Under the pieces are notes generated by a model. The model was given only the letters and a program-made list of their open reading frames with translations, had not been told where the DNA came from and made no database searches. DNA of 64,000 nt from Aedes albopictus (lineage: Eukaryota; Arthropoda; Insecta; Diptera; Culicidae): assembly GCF_035046485.1 (NCBI RefSeq), contig NC_085138.1:45419464-45483463 (forward strand), written 5' to 3'. This document shows positions 24,095 to 36,410 of this stretch, piece after piece; positions within the stretch are counted from its first letter, which is position 1; each line of letters begins with the position of its first letter. Position numbers and translations under genes: made by a program.

Positions 24095-24236
24095 TATACC
24101 GTCAACCCCCGTTCGTTTGACCTCATCTAATCTGAACACTTTTTAATATGATCCCCTCTAATCTGCACATCGTTCAAACTAAAAATGGTTCAAACGTCAT
24201 TCTGCTTATGGAATGGGGTGAAACGGAACGCAGAAT
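24095..24236. mobile_element. Left half of the CCGTCTACCC MITE (full copy at 62527-62795)
   Basis: From ccgtcaacccccgttcg through cctctaatctgcacatcg, aaaatggttcaaacgtcatt and aaacggaacgcagaat this matches 62527-62663 closely. The right half and second end are absent, so it is truncated. Confidence 0.8.
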
Positions 24237-27200
24237 GAATTTTTCGTAATGGAAACTTCCCTGACTTTGTAGTGCAGCTTTAGGAGAAAGAAGGGGGGGG
24301 GTGTTCTGGAATGACAAAAACGATCTACATGTTTTATGAACGTCTTTGTAATAGAAAACGCTAGTTTTGTCGGTTGAGAATCCCTGTTCTAATGGTACCT
24401 CAACATTCAGTAGTGTGTCAGTCAGCCAGTTTGAACATTACTAGCGAGAACTCGTTTAGGGCACCACAACCGCACCGTGCCACTCCTCAGTCCTCACAGG
24501 CCGATATTTTCCCAAGTAAAAGAAAAGAACAACACTCGCTGATACCACAAGGGGATGATGATGACGACCGAAATGCGAAGATGCGAGCCCGTGAAAAGTT
24601 CAATCAGGGAGAAAAGTGAAAGGGGGAAGAAAACTTTCCAACTTGATTTGATTGGGTTGAGTTTATTTTGACAGTTTCTGGCGAAGCAAATAAGGTACAA
24701 GGCAAGGACCTGGCGGCAGCCAGCCGGGTGAAGATGAATCGTCTTGTTTTCTTGTTACTACCAACAACAACAACAACGTTGCGTTTGTTGGTTGGTTGGT
24801 ATGGGATGAAAGAATACGAGACAACTAGGGGAAAATTCTCTCAAAGTATTGCGCTTCGGTTGATGATAATCATGTTTGCACCTTAATTCAAAGGTTCGAT
24901 GCCTCTTCGGGATAGCTTCTGTTTGCACAAACAATGGTAAATGTGAAGATAAGGCAATCAGACTTGAAATTTGTTGTTCAAGTTTAGACTCCTTTTTGTT
25001 GATGATGTGACATTTGGAGGCCTTCATTGCTCATTGCCATTCATTGCTGTAGTCATAGATTTTATTCGAATTAAATAAAAGTTCACTTTTCTTCTAACTG
25101 TCAATCGAATCAGCCGTGCTTCTTGCGCACTGCCAACAGGTTATGGGCCCAGTCCACTTGGCCGATAGGCGTTCAATTCCGGATAGGCTTAAAACCGACT
25201 GGTAACTACAGTTCCCACTTGATTTGTTTGCGCTAGAAGTGATCTTCGTTACTTCAGGAAACAGTTTTCTGGTGTAAACATCTTTCTGACGTTTGTGCAA
25301 AGGGCCTCATCCAGTTCGACTTTGGCCCATGCTTGTGTTGCTGGATCGAGGACGGGAAAATCTTATTCGTGGAAGTGTACATTGATCAGCAGTAAACTTC
25401 GGATGCAGAATTTGGGATCTTCAACAATGAGCTGTTTAGGTATTCGTAGTAAGATCTTTCTCTGTCAGTTCTGGATCAAACAATAGACGAATTGAATGTT
25501 TCATATGCTATTCATTTGGAGATGAACCAGCCTCGGGCTGAAAATCTCCCTAATAAAGCTAATAATAATAATGTTTCATATCCTGAAAATATGTTTAAAA
25601 CGTGAAGATGGTACGATAATGCGTCATGCTTTTTTGGAACCCCAGCCGCAATCGAAGCAACCCGCAAGCATTCAAATACACATGTTCGAAGCCTGCCCTC
25701 CACTTGAGTGGTGTTTCCTATAAATGATCCCACCTGGGATTCTTGCTCCCCTTTCCAATCGCACGTGAACCCATGGAGTGAGAACGTAAATAAATTAAAT
25801 TTAGATAAAATCCCAATTCGATGAGCAAAATTTAGAAACGGAAATGGGGTGGAAAAATGCGCGCTTCCGTTGCTGTTGGTTACCGTTCGTTCTGGGATCT
25901 AATCATTGGGAAAATCATGCTTTCTAAGGTATGGGTGAAGCGATGATTGTAAATAACGGAATCGACACAGTTACGGTTGACTTCCAAATATCTCTTTTGA
26001 AATTTGACGCTATCGATCGGAAGCAATCTTATGTTTCGCTGGGGTCGCCAAAGGGTGACACTTACATATAATCAGCGAGTAGCGATTTTGGGTAGTATGC
26101 ATTGATTTTTTATCGAAACGCAATTTGCGCAAATTGGCTTAATCCCTCTAAATGAAATGAGACCCGTAATAAGAAAGCAACTCTATTTATATCCTAAAGG
26201 AATCAATCAATCTCCCTACAAGCAAATGAAACGAAATGCCCAGGCCTACTCGATTCCAATTTCCGCCTGAGTCTGAGTGGCACTTGCTTGCACCCAATAA
26301 GAAACGAACATCATAGCAGGCTACGCAGCATCGAATGACGATTAGCGTAACGAATTGAAGCATAATTTATTGGACACCATTAAAGCACCTCTTACCCATA
26401 ATCTTCCGAATGTATATGTATTCCCTTGCGATAATAAGAAGGGATGGGGCCTTCTTCGAAAGAAAAGGGTGTGTATTGTACCTTCCAGACTACGGTACTG
26501 GTGAGTACCATTTGACTACAGTCCATTCGGACAAGCCACTTAAGGATGTACCCAGCCTACTATACCATAGACCGACCATAAAAAATAACGATCATCCTTC
26601 GTTGTCCTTTGGGTTATCCTTCTTGTTTTGCCTTTTTCGTACGTCAAATTGTACCGAAAGGTTATATGATCAAATTAAATACGAATTTTCTACACGATGA
26701 CAAGGTGATGTCAAAACATCTATACCTGTCATTCTGCCTGTTTGATGATTTTGACACAAATAAACAAAACTTTGCTTGGGGAATTAGTAAACGCGTTCCT
26801 GGCTACAATACTTGTTGATTTTCTGTGAGTATCCCAAGTAACAATTCCATTGCTGATTGGCTTTGTTTGACTTTTATTAGGGCTTTATTACAGCAATAAT
26901 TAATACTCACAGTTTTCTGACTGCTTTTATGAAAACTATTGATAAAATGTTTTATAATATACTTGAAGATATTCATAAAGCCAGATTTCAAGAGTAAATA
27001 AAACTTTCCGATATGTAAACCTTCTGGCAATAATTATTACCACAATACTGCCGGTGGACGCATAAATGTCCCATGTGCAAAAACAGACATTCGAGAAAAT
27101 CGCGTCCAAAGTTCGAAGAAAGTAAATTGTCTCAACTATGAAGTATAAGTGCTGAATCGTGTTCTAACATCAATCAATTTTTAATTTGAGCACTATTTTT

Positions 27201-27682
27201 TGTTTTAGAGCGATTTTATAGTTCCATAGGATTTCCAATGAAACGTGACTCTTATGCGTCCACTTTTAAGAATGTTACAAATCGGCCATGCATTTTTTTC
27301 AACAATTTTCGGAACAAACTACCTATTTTTATTTCCCCATATGATAGTACCCCACGATACATGGTCATGGGCTGCAAAATCTCAATATTGCCAAAAATGT
27401 ACATGGGACAATTATGCTTCCACCGGCAGAATAAAACTGTTAAAACTCTCAACAGATGGCGATCCGTTCGATTAGTAATGACATCTGTTGGTGGGAAAGC
27501 AGAAACTACGATACTGCTAGGTTTATTGCGGTCATCATAAAAGTAAACTTGCTTTCGTTTTATTTTCGCTGGTTGTGGTCGTCGCCATATTGAAGAATTA
27601 GCTAACGTGAATGGAAAATAGTTAATTTTGCCCAAATTAACCATGAATTGATAGTTTGCCACCATTTCCATAACATGCATAC
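24237..27682. other. Unrecognised DNA with scattered short frames
   Basis: No supported gene in about 3.4 kb. Visible small items are a G run at about 24293-24301, caacaacaacaac near 24763-24775, and a CCCAAGTAAC motif at about 26832 like the ends of the element at 3084. The 164-codon minus frame at 27252-27746 resembles no known family and its start lies within the dispersed repeat at 27683. Confidence 0.35.
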
Positions 27683-27890
27683 TAGGGTGGCTCAAGCTTG
27701 TATGACAAAACCACATGTCAAAAAGTTCGATGGGCCCCCTTCTCATTTCGTTCTATATGACGGCACGATGCTCTGGTCAAATTTTCAGCTGAATCCGTTA
27801 ACATTAGGGCGGTGCTAAACTTGTTTGAAGTTTGTATGGGAGTTTATATGGGAAAACATCGTTTTTTGCAGTTTTCTTCTGAGGGGTTCC
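27683..27890. repeat. Dispersed repeat, copy 1 (partner at 28694-28890)
   Basis: A block of about 200 bp including tcgatgggcccccttctcat, gatgctctggtcaaattttc and gtatgggagtttatatggga recurs about 1 kb downstream in the same orientation with few changes. It has no coding meaning; the family is unknown to me. Confidence 0.82.
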
Positions 27891-28489
27891 AATTTCCCTT
27901 AAAACACGTTGTTGCGGGAACAAAGAGGGGGGCTCATCTCCGTTTCTATTTAGCAGATCGCAATCTCCTTAATTTGGGTGCGAGTCAGCTCAAAGCTGAA
28001 ATAGTTCATATTTATTAGAAATTTAGAGTTAATATTAACATTTTACTTACAAATAACGGTTTAGAGCATGTTTGAAACTTGTCTAGTCATCTCCCTCGAT
28101 ATTCGTGGTTTTACATATCTGTGATATAGGTTATAGTTACATTTAGTTCACTTAGTATAGGAAAACTTACTGTGATAACTTACTGTATAAGATAAGTTAA
28201 TTTCAATATTAATTCATTGTGTTTTATCGATTTTAGCAATAAGTTAGTAAAATATTCAACTAGAATTGTAAGTAGAACAGAAAATGTTTCGTTAACACAA
28301 TTTGCACTATTCTGCTCGCTGAATACTAGTTAACATACTGACAGCTTCTCGTTTTCTTACTATTCTTACTGCTTCTTCCTGACATCTGTCCAATTCAAAC
28401 TTCTAATCATCCGCTATTGTTTTAACTGATAATGAAACCAACGATATACAGTGTTGGCAGCAACACACGTAATCGATCCTATAGAAATA

Positions 28490-28690
28490 TAGCCTGGGAT
28501 ATGCCGAAAAACTTTGTCGAAGACCGCTACGTGATCACACACTTGCGAAAAAAGCTATAGCCCTTGACAATACGGGCCCATTCAATGAGATTTTATTGCT
28601 ATTGTTATTCCTTTACATGTTAAATGTTAAGCACCACCAGATGGTCTGCGTGTAATATCTTTTCCTACACGCTTCGGATGACTTTGCGGT
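28490..28690. repeat. Dispersed repeat, partner at 59930-60130
   Basis: The sequence atgccgaaaaactttgtcga, then gaccgc, tattccttta, catgttaaatgttaagcacc is repeated in the same order at 59940-60078. It is an old copy with many substitutions. Confidence 0.7.
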
Positions 28691-28693
28691 CTT

Positions 28694-28890
28694 AGTAGAG
28701 TGGCTCAAAATACCACATGTCAAAAAGTTCAATGGGCCCCCTTCTCATTTCGTTCTATATGACGCCACGATGCTCTGGTCAAATTTTCAGCTAAATCCGT
28801 TAACATTTGGGCGGTGCTAAACTCATTTGAATTTTGTATGGGAGTTTATATGGGAAAACATCGTTTTTAGCATTTTTCTCATGAGGGGCA
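28694..28890. repeat. Dispersed repeat, copy 2 (partner at 27683-27890)
   Basis: Same module as copy 1, starting gtggctcaaa and running through gggcccccttctcatttcg to gaaaacatcgttttt. Together with the adjacent block at 28490 this suggests a longer element of which 27683 and 59760-60130 are other pieces. Confidence 0.82.
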
Positions 28891-30296
28891 CTATTTTTAC
28901 TTAAAACACATAACCGATTGTATTGAACTATAGTCTCACATGTGCTGAAAAACTTTATTGCATACATAGATAAACTCTCTCTGCTGAGTTTTCTTGTGAT
29001 TCGAGATAGTTTTACCAAATTAACAAATTGATTTATTTCATTCCAAGATGATAATATTCACGAAGCGCATTAATTTTATGATTCTGCAACCCCAATATTC
29101 ACGGTAAAATTGAATGCGCATCCCAAGTAATATTTTAAGTTTTGTTCTGCTCTATAAGAGATCTTCATAGCTCCTATCCTATGAATCCTTCAAATTGTCT
29201 TCAATAATAGACTCACGGTAACGTGAAAAGTACTATCGCTGTTAGGTGGATTAATCTAGCTATTTTTTAGGGATCGTCTTGCATCCCGATAGCCCAAAGT
29301 GTGTGTGTGTCGAAGATTCCAATCGCTTTTATCACGCACTGTTGGGAGCATTGGTCCCGTACTTATAGCAACAATGCATGTTTCGAAAACCTCAAGCAGA
29401 CCTTTATTATCACCCAACTCAATCTTGAAATTTATTGTTGAGTCGAGTTTGAAAAACGTTCCCCGGTGCATTGGGATGAATCATTGGAAAACTAGTGTGG
29501 AACTCGCGCCATAACATTCGTCCGTTGATAATAAAGACGCGTCTCGGTCTAGTAGGCGTTGCTGCACTGCCGTAGCCACGAGCAACCACAAGACGCCCTT
29601 CGTCGAGTCGAGTTGGCCTTGGTTGGGTCGCGAGATGCCAGATAACGAAATTCCCCGGTATCTTTGATTTTTATGGCTTTTGACACTTTACCTCGTCGTC
29701 GAACAATGTCATGGCATGCTGCATTGGGTCACCTTTTGGGACAGTTTTTTTTTTCTTTTGTTTTTGGTTTATGAGGTGATAATAGGTGGATAAGCCTATG
29801 GCTACACGCGCAGCAATTAATTTATAAGCCCGTCCCGAATGTGTTAGGTTGGTGGTTAAATTAGTTAGGAATTTTCTTTTCCCATTCTACGCTGGGGAAT
29901 GCACTTTATCTCAACAAATTCAGTCATAAATTCTCCAGCTCCATTTGAGCGGCAGTCGCAACTAAATGCGCCTACTATCCCGAATCGAAGGAGTCCATTC
30001 CCTCCGACCGAAAGAACTCCATCCACATGCGATTCCTAATGGGGACGCATCTATCACACTACTACTAAAGTGACCCACGTGTTTCGGCGGATTGGCCCTA
30101 ATTGGTGGATCCCCATGGCAATCACGTTGCGGCGAGCGATGTTTTAACGCCCTGCAAGTGGTTTCCGTTCGATTAAAGAGGGAAATGGAGCCGACGGCTA
30201 GACGATACAGGCAGATCAATTTCTTATACCACAGACAAGCAGACGTTGGTTCCACCTTGTGAATTCTTTATAATTTGACCCCAGCTTCTGCTGCAC
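28891..30296. other. No recognisable feature
   Basis: Mostly unique-looking sequence; a CCCAAGTAAT motif near 29124 may be one end of the family seen at 3084. No supported gene. Confidence 0.35.
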
Positions 30297-30450
30297 AATG
30301 TTTCAAACGTAATTTTGTTTATGGAACAGTACGAAATGGAATGAAACATAAGAACAAAACAACCAATAATGTACGTTTTTCCAATTATCACAGGGTTACC
30401 AGAAGTTCGAATCAAAACAGAAACCCTATTGGTTTGCTGCTCCTCATCAT
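30297..30450. repeat. Highly diverged relative of the CCGTCTACCC MITE interior
   Basis: The order ttcaaacgt, tatggaacag, gaaatggaatgaaac, agaacaaaac, cagggttaccagaagttcg, aaaccctattggtttgc parallels the interior of 62610-62765. The ends are not preserved. Confidence 0.5.
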
Positions 30451-32223
30451 ATACGACGTGAAAGTTTGACAAATAACAGGTCATTTCGATAGCAATTGCA
30501 TAACTTAACAACATCCAAATTCAAGCATGTCTTTATCACTGCTAATGTCGAACCGGTAATTGAGAATTGTCAAATCTCGTAACACGATTAAAATGGCACA
30601 ATGATCGAAAACTACCGCATCTGGTGGTGATTGAACAAAATTCAGATTCATTTTAGATCAGTCTTCGGACACTTGAAAACGTGAATACAGATCAAGAGTT
30701 TTACATCTGTTTATCGGTCTTTCCATACGGAATAACTGCCAAGGCACCCATCTCGGAGGAGGAACCCCTTTACCGTTTTTAGAACGAACCATGCGCCACG
30801 GCCAGACCGTCAGCTGGAAAAGTAAATATTATAAATTTCAATCTAGTCGGGTCGTTTGAGATTATTTTTTGTTTTGTTTCAGAGTTGATGCACTCTTTCA
30901 AGAGTGCGCATCTCATTTCCCCATGGGTGTGAAGAAATTCCATTAGCAACCATAAAACGTTTCGAGGTTATTTCATTAACAGGGTTGAATCATATCAAGC
31001 TCACAATATTGAGAACGATAAGAAAATACGACCTTAATCAAAATCAATCTAAGTTTGAATTGCATTAAAAAAAAATACTGAATTTAAATCAGTATTTGAA
31101 TGAGATAGCAGTCGAATGTCGTCTTTTAATTTTTCCAACTCTGACACAGAACTGTGTCAACCCTGATAAATATGTGTCCAAACACCTCCAACATGAAGGT
31201 GTTCATCCAATGCATCCAAGTGCATTCATTTGCTGAACAAGAATTTATGGAGCATGCCGTAACAGAACAGAAGGAACCTTTTTTCCGCCTGCTTCATCGA
31301 ATTAGCTCTGTTTTGCTGACTCAAATGAGCTATCCAGTAGGAAAGAGTGGGAGGGGGGCATTATTCAGAACTGAAGGTTTTCACTGAAACTTTTTCTTTG
31401 GCTCTCGCTTTCATTTCGTTCGAAAAACACAACATACACCAGATTAGATCGTAAATAACGCTTCAATCGAGGAAAGCCGTAAAATTGCACTCTGCTCCTA
31501 ATTGACGGGGCACTCTCCTCAGTGTGATTCATGGTTGCTCCGCATTAAATTTTCTTCGCTCGTATGAAGCAATCCAAGCAATCCAGCGCGCGTGAATCAC
31601 GGTGTGCCATGAGGTGTGAGTGAGCGCTTACACGCCACGTGGTGGATAATCCCCCAACTGTAAACAACAATGACGTCAACGCGGACTGCCAAATGAATTT
31701 TGACAGTTTGCAAAGCGTTATGTTTACAGATGTTTACAACTCAAGGATTTCTAGCACTTCTTGCAACGTCGTCGTTTGGCTTGTACCTACTCAAGACTTT
31801 TTCGATTTTGTTCGGCTACGAAGACAGCATCCAAGCAAGCCATTTTTATTCGATATGTGTGCTGTTTAAAAATGAGGTAAAGGTTGAGTCGATGAGGGAA
31901 AACAAACATCTTTTAAGATGCTTTGTTGAATAGGGGTCACACGGTAGCACAGCATACCTACTGCGAGATGATGCCGGGATTACGTATATTCCATGGTTGG
32001 AAAACAAGCACAAGTCAATTAGTCACATTTGGTTGGAGAAATAAATAGAGGAAGCTGTTTTCGTAAACATAGAAAGATTGACTTTAGAAGGGGAGTTTCA
32101 ATTGGAAAACTGGAAATGGAAAACACATTTGGTTGAACCGATGCAGTAAATAGGGTACTTGATAGGGTCCTAAAATTAATAAAATTTTCAATACGGTCAA
32201 GCATGATATTCTGAAAACTCGAG
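30451..32223. other. No recognisable feature
   Basis: About 1.8 kb without repeat matches or a credible reading frame that I could detect. Confidence 0.35.
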
Positions 32224-32225
32224 TA

Positions 32226-32430
32226 GGGTACTGGTTCCCTTATTAAGCATGTGGCTACCATTTTCGTCCTACGAAAAACAAAGGATTGAAGCGCTGTTTG
32301 TTTTGTTTCTTATTTTTGTATTTTTTGTTAGAGGTGAGCACCCATGAAAACAAGAAGAACGAAATCAACCGGTGGCGTTTTCGAATAGGATGAACATGGA
32401 AGCGTGAGATTACTGATGGCACATATACCC
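32226..32430. mobile_element. TA-flanked MITE with GGGTA ends, copy 2
   Basis: A ~205 bp copy of the element nested at 16590-16804, with the same start (gggtactggttcccttatta) and end (ataccc), flanked by TA at 32224-32225 and 32431-32432. About 10 bp shorter than the other copy. Confidence 0.92.
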
Positions 32431-32762
32431 TACTTTGAGTTGATTGAAAAATGTCTAGTCTGACATTTGAGGTCAACCTTGACGTGATGGAATTCGATAT
32501 TTTCCTCATTGGGGATTTCAAAATGTTCCTCTGTAACGTACTCGGTAACAAAAATATACTCAAATCATGAGTTTAAACCTAGGGGCGGGACACAAGACAA
32601 ATAAAACAAGAAAATATATATATTTTCAACCACAATAAAAAAAACATCGAAAAATGAGTAAATATGCATTCTTAGACTATTTATCATTTGTGGTTTAAAC
32701 TGAAAATAAAGGGAGGGCTTAAGAACCTCATTGGTATATTTTTTTCATGTAAAGCATATTAA

Positions 32763-35074
32763 CCCATATCCGCCCAGCGTCCTATTTATAGGACAGATGC
32801 CCCGAACGCCCAGCGTCCTATAAATAGGACAGTCCTTTTGATGTGAATATCTCCAGAATTATGCAAAATTCATGAATACTATCTTCTGAGAAGATTTTCT
32901 CCATATCCATACCTTGCTCATAGTGGACAATGTAGTTTGTGACTGCTTCACTAGGTGGCGTAAACGGTGCTGCAAAGATTACATATTGTCACGATCTACG
33001 AGCTTCATTTCCAATTCGAAAAGAATTTATTTCCCTGGAATCTTGACAATGATTAATAATTAATAATTCATTTCTTCGGCAGAGATGTCAATACATGCAA
33101 AAGTCGATGTATGTATGATTGTATGTTTATATGTTTGTCTATTTGTATGTTTATACAGCCATTCCATAGAAAAACGATATAGTGCAACTCCGATTGTCGT
33201 GAAACTTGGTGGGCTTGTAGTTCTTCGGAAATAATTAGACCCGTATTTTTTTATTTCGTCATTAGGGTGACCAATTTTCATATAAAGTGGTCCAAAAAAA
33301 TGAGGTTTTTCAAAACTAAAAATTTACAAAAAATCGTAACTTTTGAACCATATGACCGATTTTAATCTTCTTTTTCTTTGTTTGAAAGCTTTTGAATTGT
33401 AGTTTTCATGAAAAATACGTTAAAGGGGCTAAAATGTAAAGAGTACTATAAAATATGCAAATATATTAGTTTTTTCACGTTTTCATGGTCTCGGGACCAA
33501 AGAGGTACCCTGGTTTTATATTTTTATCAGAAAATTCAGGAAATTTGGCGTAACATATCAAAAAATCAGAAATGTATGTTGTTTTGTTTTTTGAGATATG
33601 GTTTTTTGAATATAGAGAGTAATATATTTTAGTACTAGCTATTCTAAAATTGCTTGAAATTGCAAATTCTCATAAAACTATGCATAGTATTGCTTTTTAA
33701 AGTGATTCCTGGTGGTTTTGGTATCCATAATATTATAAGGAATCAAAATATAATCAAATTTAAAAAAGTGTCTTGTGTGGGAAAATTTTACCTTTTATTT
33801 TCAAAAAATCATATCTCAAAAACTAAAAAACATACATCTCTGATTTTTTGATATGTTACGCCAAATTTCCTGAATTTTCTGAAAAAAATATAAAACCAGG
33901 ATACCTCTTTGGTCCCGAGACCATGAAAACGTGAAAAAACTAATATATTTGCATATTTTATAGTACTCTTTACATTTTAGCCCCTTTAACGTATTTATCC
34001 TGAAAACTATAATTCAATAGCTTTCAAATAAAAAAAGTAGTTTAAAATCAGTCAACTGGTTCAAAAGTTACGATTTTTTGAAAAATTTTAGTTTTAAAAA
34101 ATTAAGATGCTTTCAAGATGGCGGCCAAAACTCCAGAATGTATGCTATTTAACGGTAATGCTGCTTCAGATACTATGCAATATGGGTATCTATTGATTGA
34201 GCATCATGAGTAGATCTCAAACATTAATATACGACGCCATTTTGAAATCCAAGATGGCGGACCATATCCAAGATGTCGGTCACGGAATAATAGTTTGAAC
34301 TATGACATCATGCAATATTGGTATCTATCGATCGGGCTTGATGAGTAGAAGTCAATAATCGATATTTGACACCATTTTGAAATCCAAGATGGCACAAATT
34401 TCCCAAATGGAGGAGAACGTGCCTCTGGAGCCGACTTACTGATATCCAATTCTTCTCCATTTCTGCCGAGATTTTTGTCAGGCAATCCTAGCTCACTGGA
34501 AACGACCTTATAGTTGAGGTCAAATACGTATGATGAGTACGTTTGGTGTTTCACGTATGTGAGAGTTTGTGGGGTACTGAATGATAAATTCAATTACATT
34601 ATCAGAAATCATTATCTGTGTAAAATCTAACTTCTACAGTATTTTAACATTTAGCTATGCTACACACAGCGAGCACTCTTTATTTGATTTGTTTTAGAAA
34701 ATTAAATTTGAGAAATGTTGAACACTACAGTTGAAACTACATGAAATTACAAGGGCCATGCATACTTTTAGGCGTTTAGCGGGTTAGATTTCTGTCCCAA
34801 TTTACAAGTTCTTTTTCTATTCTTTCTGAGCTCTCTCATTTGTTAAGAGCTGTGTATCTATACGGATCAGAATATAACGATAGCGTAGAAGTTGTGCTGA
34901 AATAGAACTTGAGAAGATTATCAGATATTGAGGACCTACAATGCAGATTTTTTTTGGAACTACACCATAGAGTTCCATTTTTTCGTCAAATCATGCCTAT
35001 TTTATTGGAATTTGACCGTTGATAACAAATGTATTTAAAGATTTAAATTGTGAGACACCTTGGGCGTTAACGAG
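32763..35074. mobile_element. Possible TTAA-flanked (piggyBac-like) composite element
   Basis: TTAA occurs at 32759-32762 and 35075-35078. The sequence inside the left TTAA is cccatatccgcccagcg; inside the right one, reverse-complemented, it is ctcgttaacgcccaagg. They share only cgccca and a few outer bases, so the pairing is tentative. Near the left end are two small palindromes, gtcctatttataggac (32800-style position around 32779-32794) and gtcctataaataggac (about 32816-32831). The palindrome at 33296-34100 lies within. Confidence 0.35.
33296..34100. repeat. ~800 bp palindrome with ~310 bp arms
   Basis: The left arm (about 33296-33611) includes cgtaacttttgaacca, gtactataaaatatgc, acgttttcatggtctcggga and ggcgtaacatatcaaaaaat; all occur reverse-complemented in the right arm (about 33795-34100) in mirrored order with high identity. 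The spacer is about 180 bp. It is a foldback element or the product of an inverted duplication; no target duplication was identified. Confidence 0.85.
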
Positions 35075-35078
35075 TTAA

Positions 35079-35477
35079 CTACGTATGTCATCATGAAACC
35101 GGCTCCCTACTCACACCTAGCCTTTATAAATGACAAGTGGTGATTTTCTGAATCATTTGGTTGCTTAAATAAATTGATGGATAACTTAAACAGTTTCAAG
35201 CGAAGGATCGTTGACCAGATGAAACATAGAGCTACTATTTGCCGTTATATAAAAGTTGGGTCGGCCATATTGAATTCGGCCGTCATCTTGGATTTTAGAG
35301 AAAACAATTTTCTAACAATGTTAAACAGTCTTTCAATATTTTAAGCCACAGTGTGTGGTGATGTTTAATACTTTTTATAGTCAATTGGGTGTTTAAAATA
35401 AATGTTATAATGTGCTCTCTCTTCACCCTTCAATCTCTTGATAATCTAACCATCTGCTTTTTTCTCTTCTCTTACAG
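35079..35477 (+). other. Intron end upstream of the first visible coding exon
   Basis: The interval finishes with a pyrimidine-rich tract and the acceptor ttctcttctcttacag at 35462-35477. This indicates that the SH2-domain gene has at least one more exon 5' of here; none could be identified in the window. Confidence 0.6.
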
Positions 35478-35492
35478 ATCAACACCCTCGCC

Positions 35493-35945
35493 ATGGACTC
35501 GCCAACGAACAAAAGTGACAACAAAGCACTCTCGGATCAGGACCACCACCAAACGCCCGAGTCACGGTCCATCCTAGTGCTGGCAACTTCCTCACCCAGT
35601 CACCGCAGTTACAAACCACTGGCCAACAGCCAGCAGCCGTCGTCGAAAGTATCCACCCCCGGCGGCAAGAAGCGCCACTCGACGACGGCCACCGCCACGG
35701 CCCTCAACTGCAAGGCTCGCATCTACAAGTGTATCAAGCGAATCCTCAAAAGGAACAACTTTTCCTCCAGCAAAGAGCAACACAAAGTCCATCCAGTAGT
35801 GCCACCGCAGCACCAACAGCATCAGCAGGTGCAAGATAAATCAAAGGTGGTCGACTATCGGGAGATTAAAAGTTTACTCGAGAAGGAAAAGTCCCCGCTG
35901 GACTACGATGTGAACCTGGCCAAGTGTGTGGACAAACCCGCGCTG
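35493..35945 (+). CDS. SH2-domain adaptor-like protein, coding exon 1 (residues 1-151)
   Basis: The exon starts after an acceptor at 35477 and ends before gtaagt at 35946. The proposed ATG at 35493 sits in ctcgccatgg, a good start context; the frame is also open for the five codons back to the splice site, so translation could start in an earlier exon. The encoded 151 residues are Ser/Thr/Gln/His-rich and probably disordered, with a basic patch around residues 73-87 (ARIYKCIKRILKRN) and a glutamine/histidine stretch near 104-112. The last ~35 residues are charged and may be helical. The exon ends on a complete codon, so the splice is phase 0. GC content is clearly higher than the surrounding intron. 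The protein family of this half is not recognised. Confidence 0.82.
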
Positions 35946-36128
35946 GTAAGTGTTTGATTTCGGTGAATATGTGTGGTTTAGTTTCAGTGGAATATGGTCA
36001 AGAGTTCACATGACTTTTCATTGCCATTGACTTCGTTCATTTCATTTAGTATTACCCGTGGTATTACCTCATTGCATATTATGGTAAAACTGAATCAACA
36101 ATTCCTCACTATAACATCCGGTTCATGG

Positions 36129-36397
36129 GGTATCCAGTTAGCCTAGTGTTTAAGGCTATGGATCGCCAATTCGGAGACGGTGGGTTCGATTCCCGTTCCA
36201 GTCGGGGAAATTTTCTCGACTCCCTGGGCATAGTGTATCATTGTCCTTGCCTCACAATATACAAATTCATGCAATGGCAGGCAATGAAAGCCCTTCAATT
36301 AATAACTGTGGAAGTGCTCAAAGAACACTAAGTTGAAGCGAGGCGGTCCAAGTCCCAGTGGGGACGTAGAGCCATAAAGAAGAAGAAGAATAAAAAG
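36129..36397 (+). mobile_element. Feilai-type SINE, copy 2, with 13 bp target duplication
   Basis: Head with A-box-like ttagcctagtgtttaagg and B-box gggttcgattcccg, body as in copy 1, and a tail of aagaagaagaa. The flanks atccggttcatgg (36116-36128) and atccggttcgtgg (36398-36410) differ at one base and form the target-site duplication, as expected of target-primed insertion. Confidence 0.93.
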
Positions 36398-36410
36398 ATC
36401 CGGTTCGTGG

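Noticed and set aside
27252..27746. 164-codon - frame
   Set aside because: Its start lies in a dispersed repeat (27683-27890), no domain recognised, and composition is that of the surrounding noncoding DNA.
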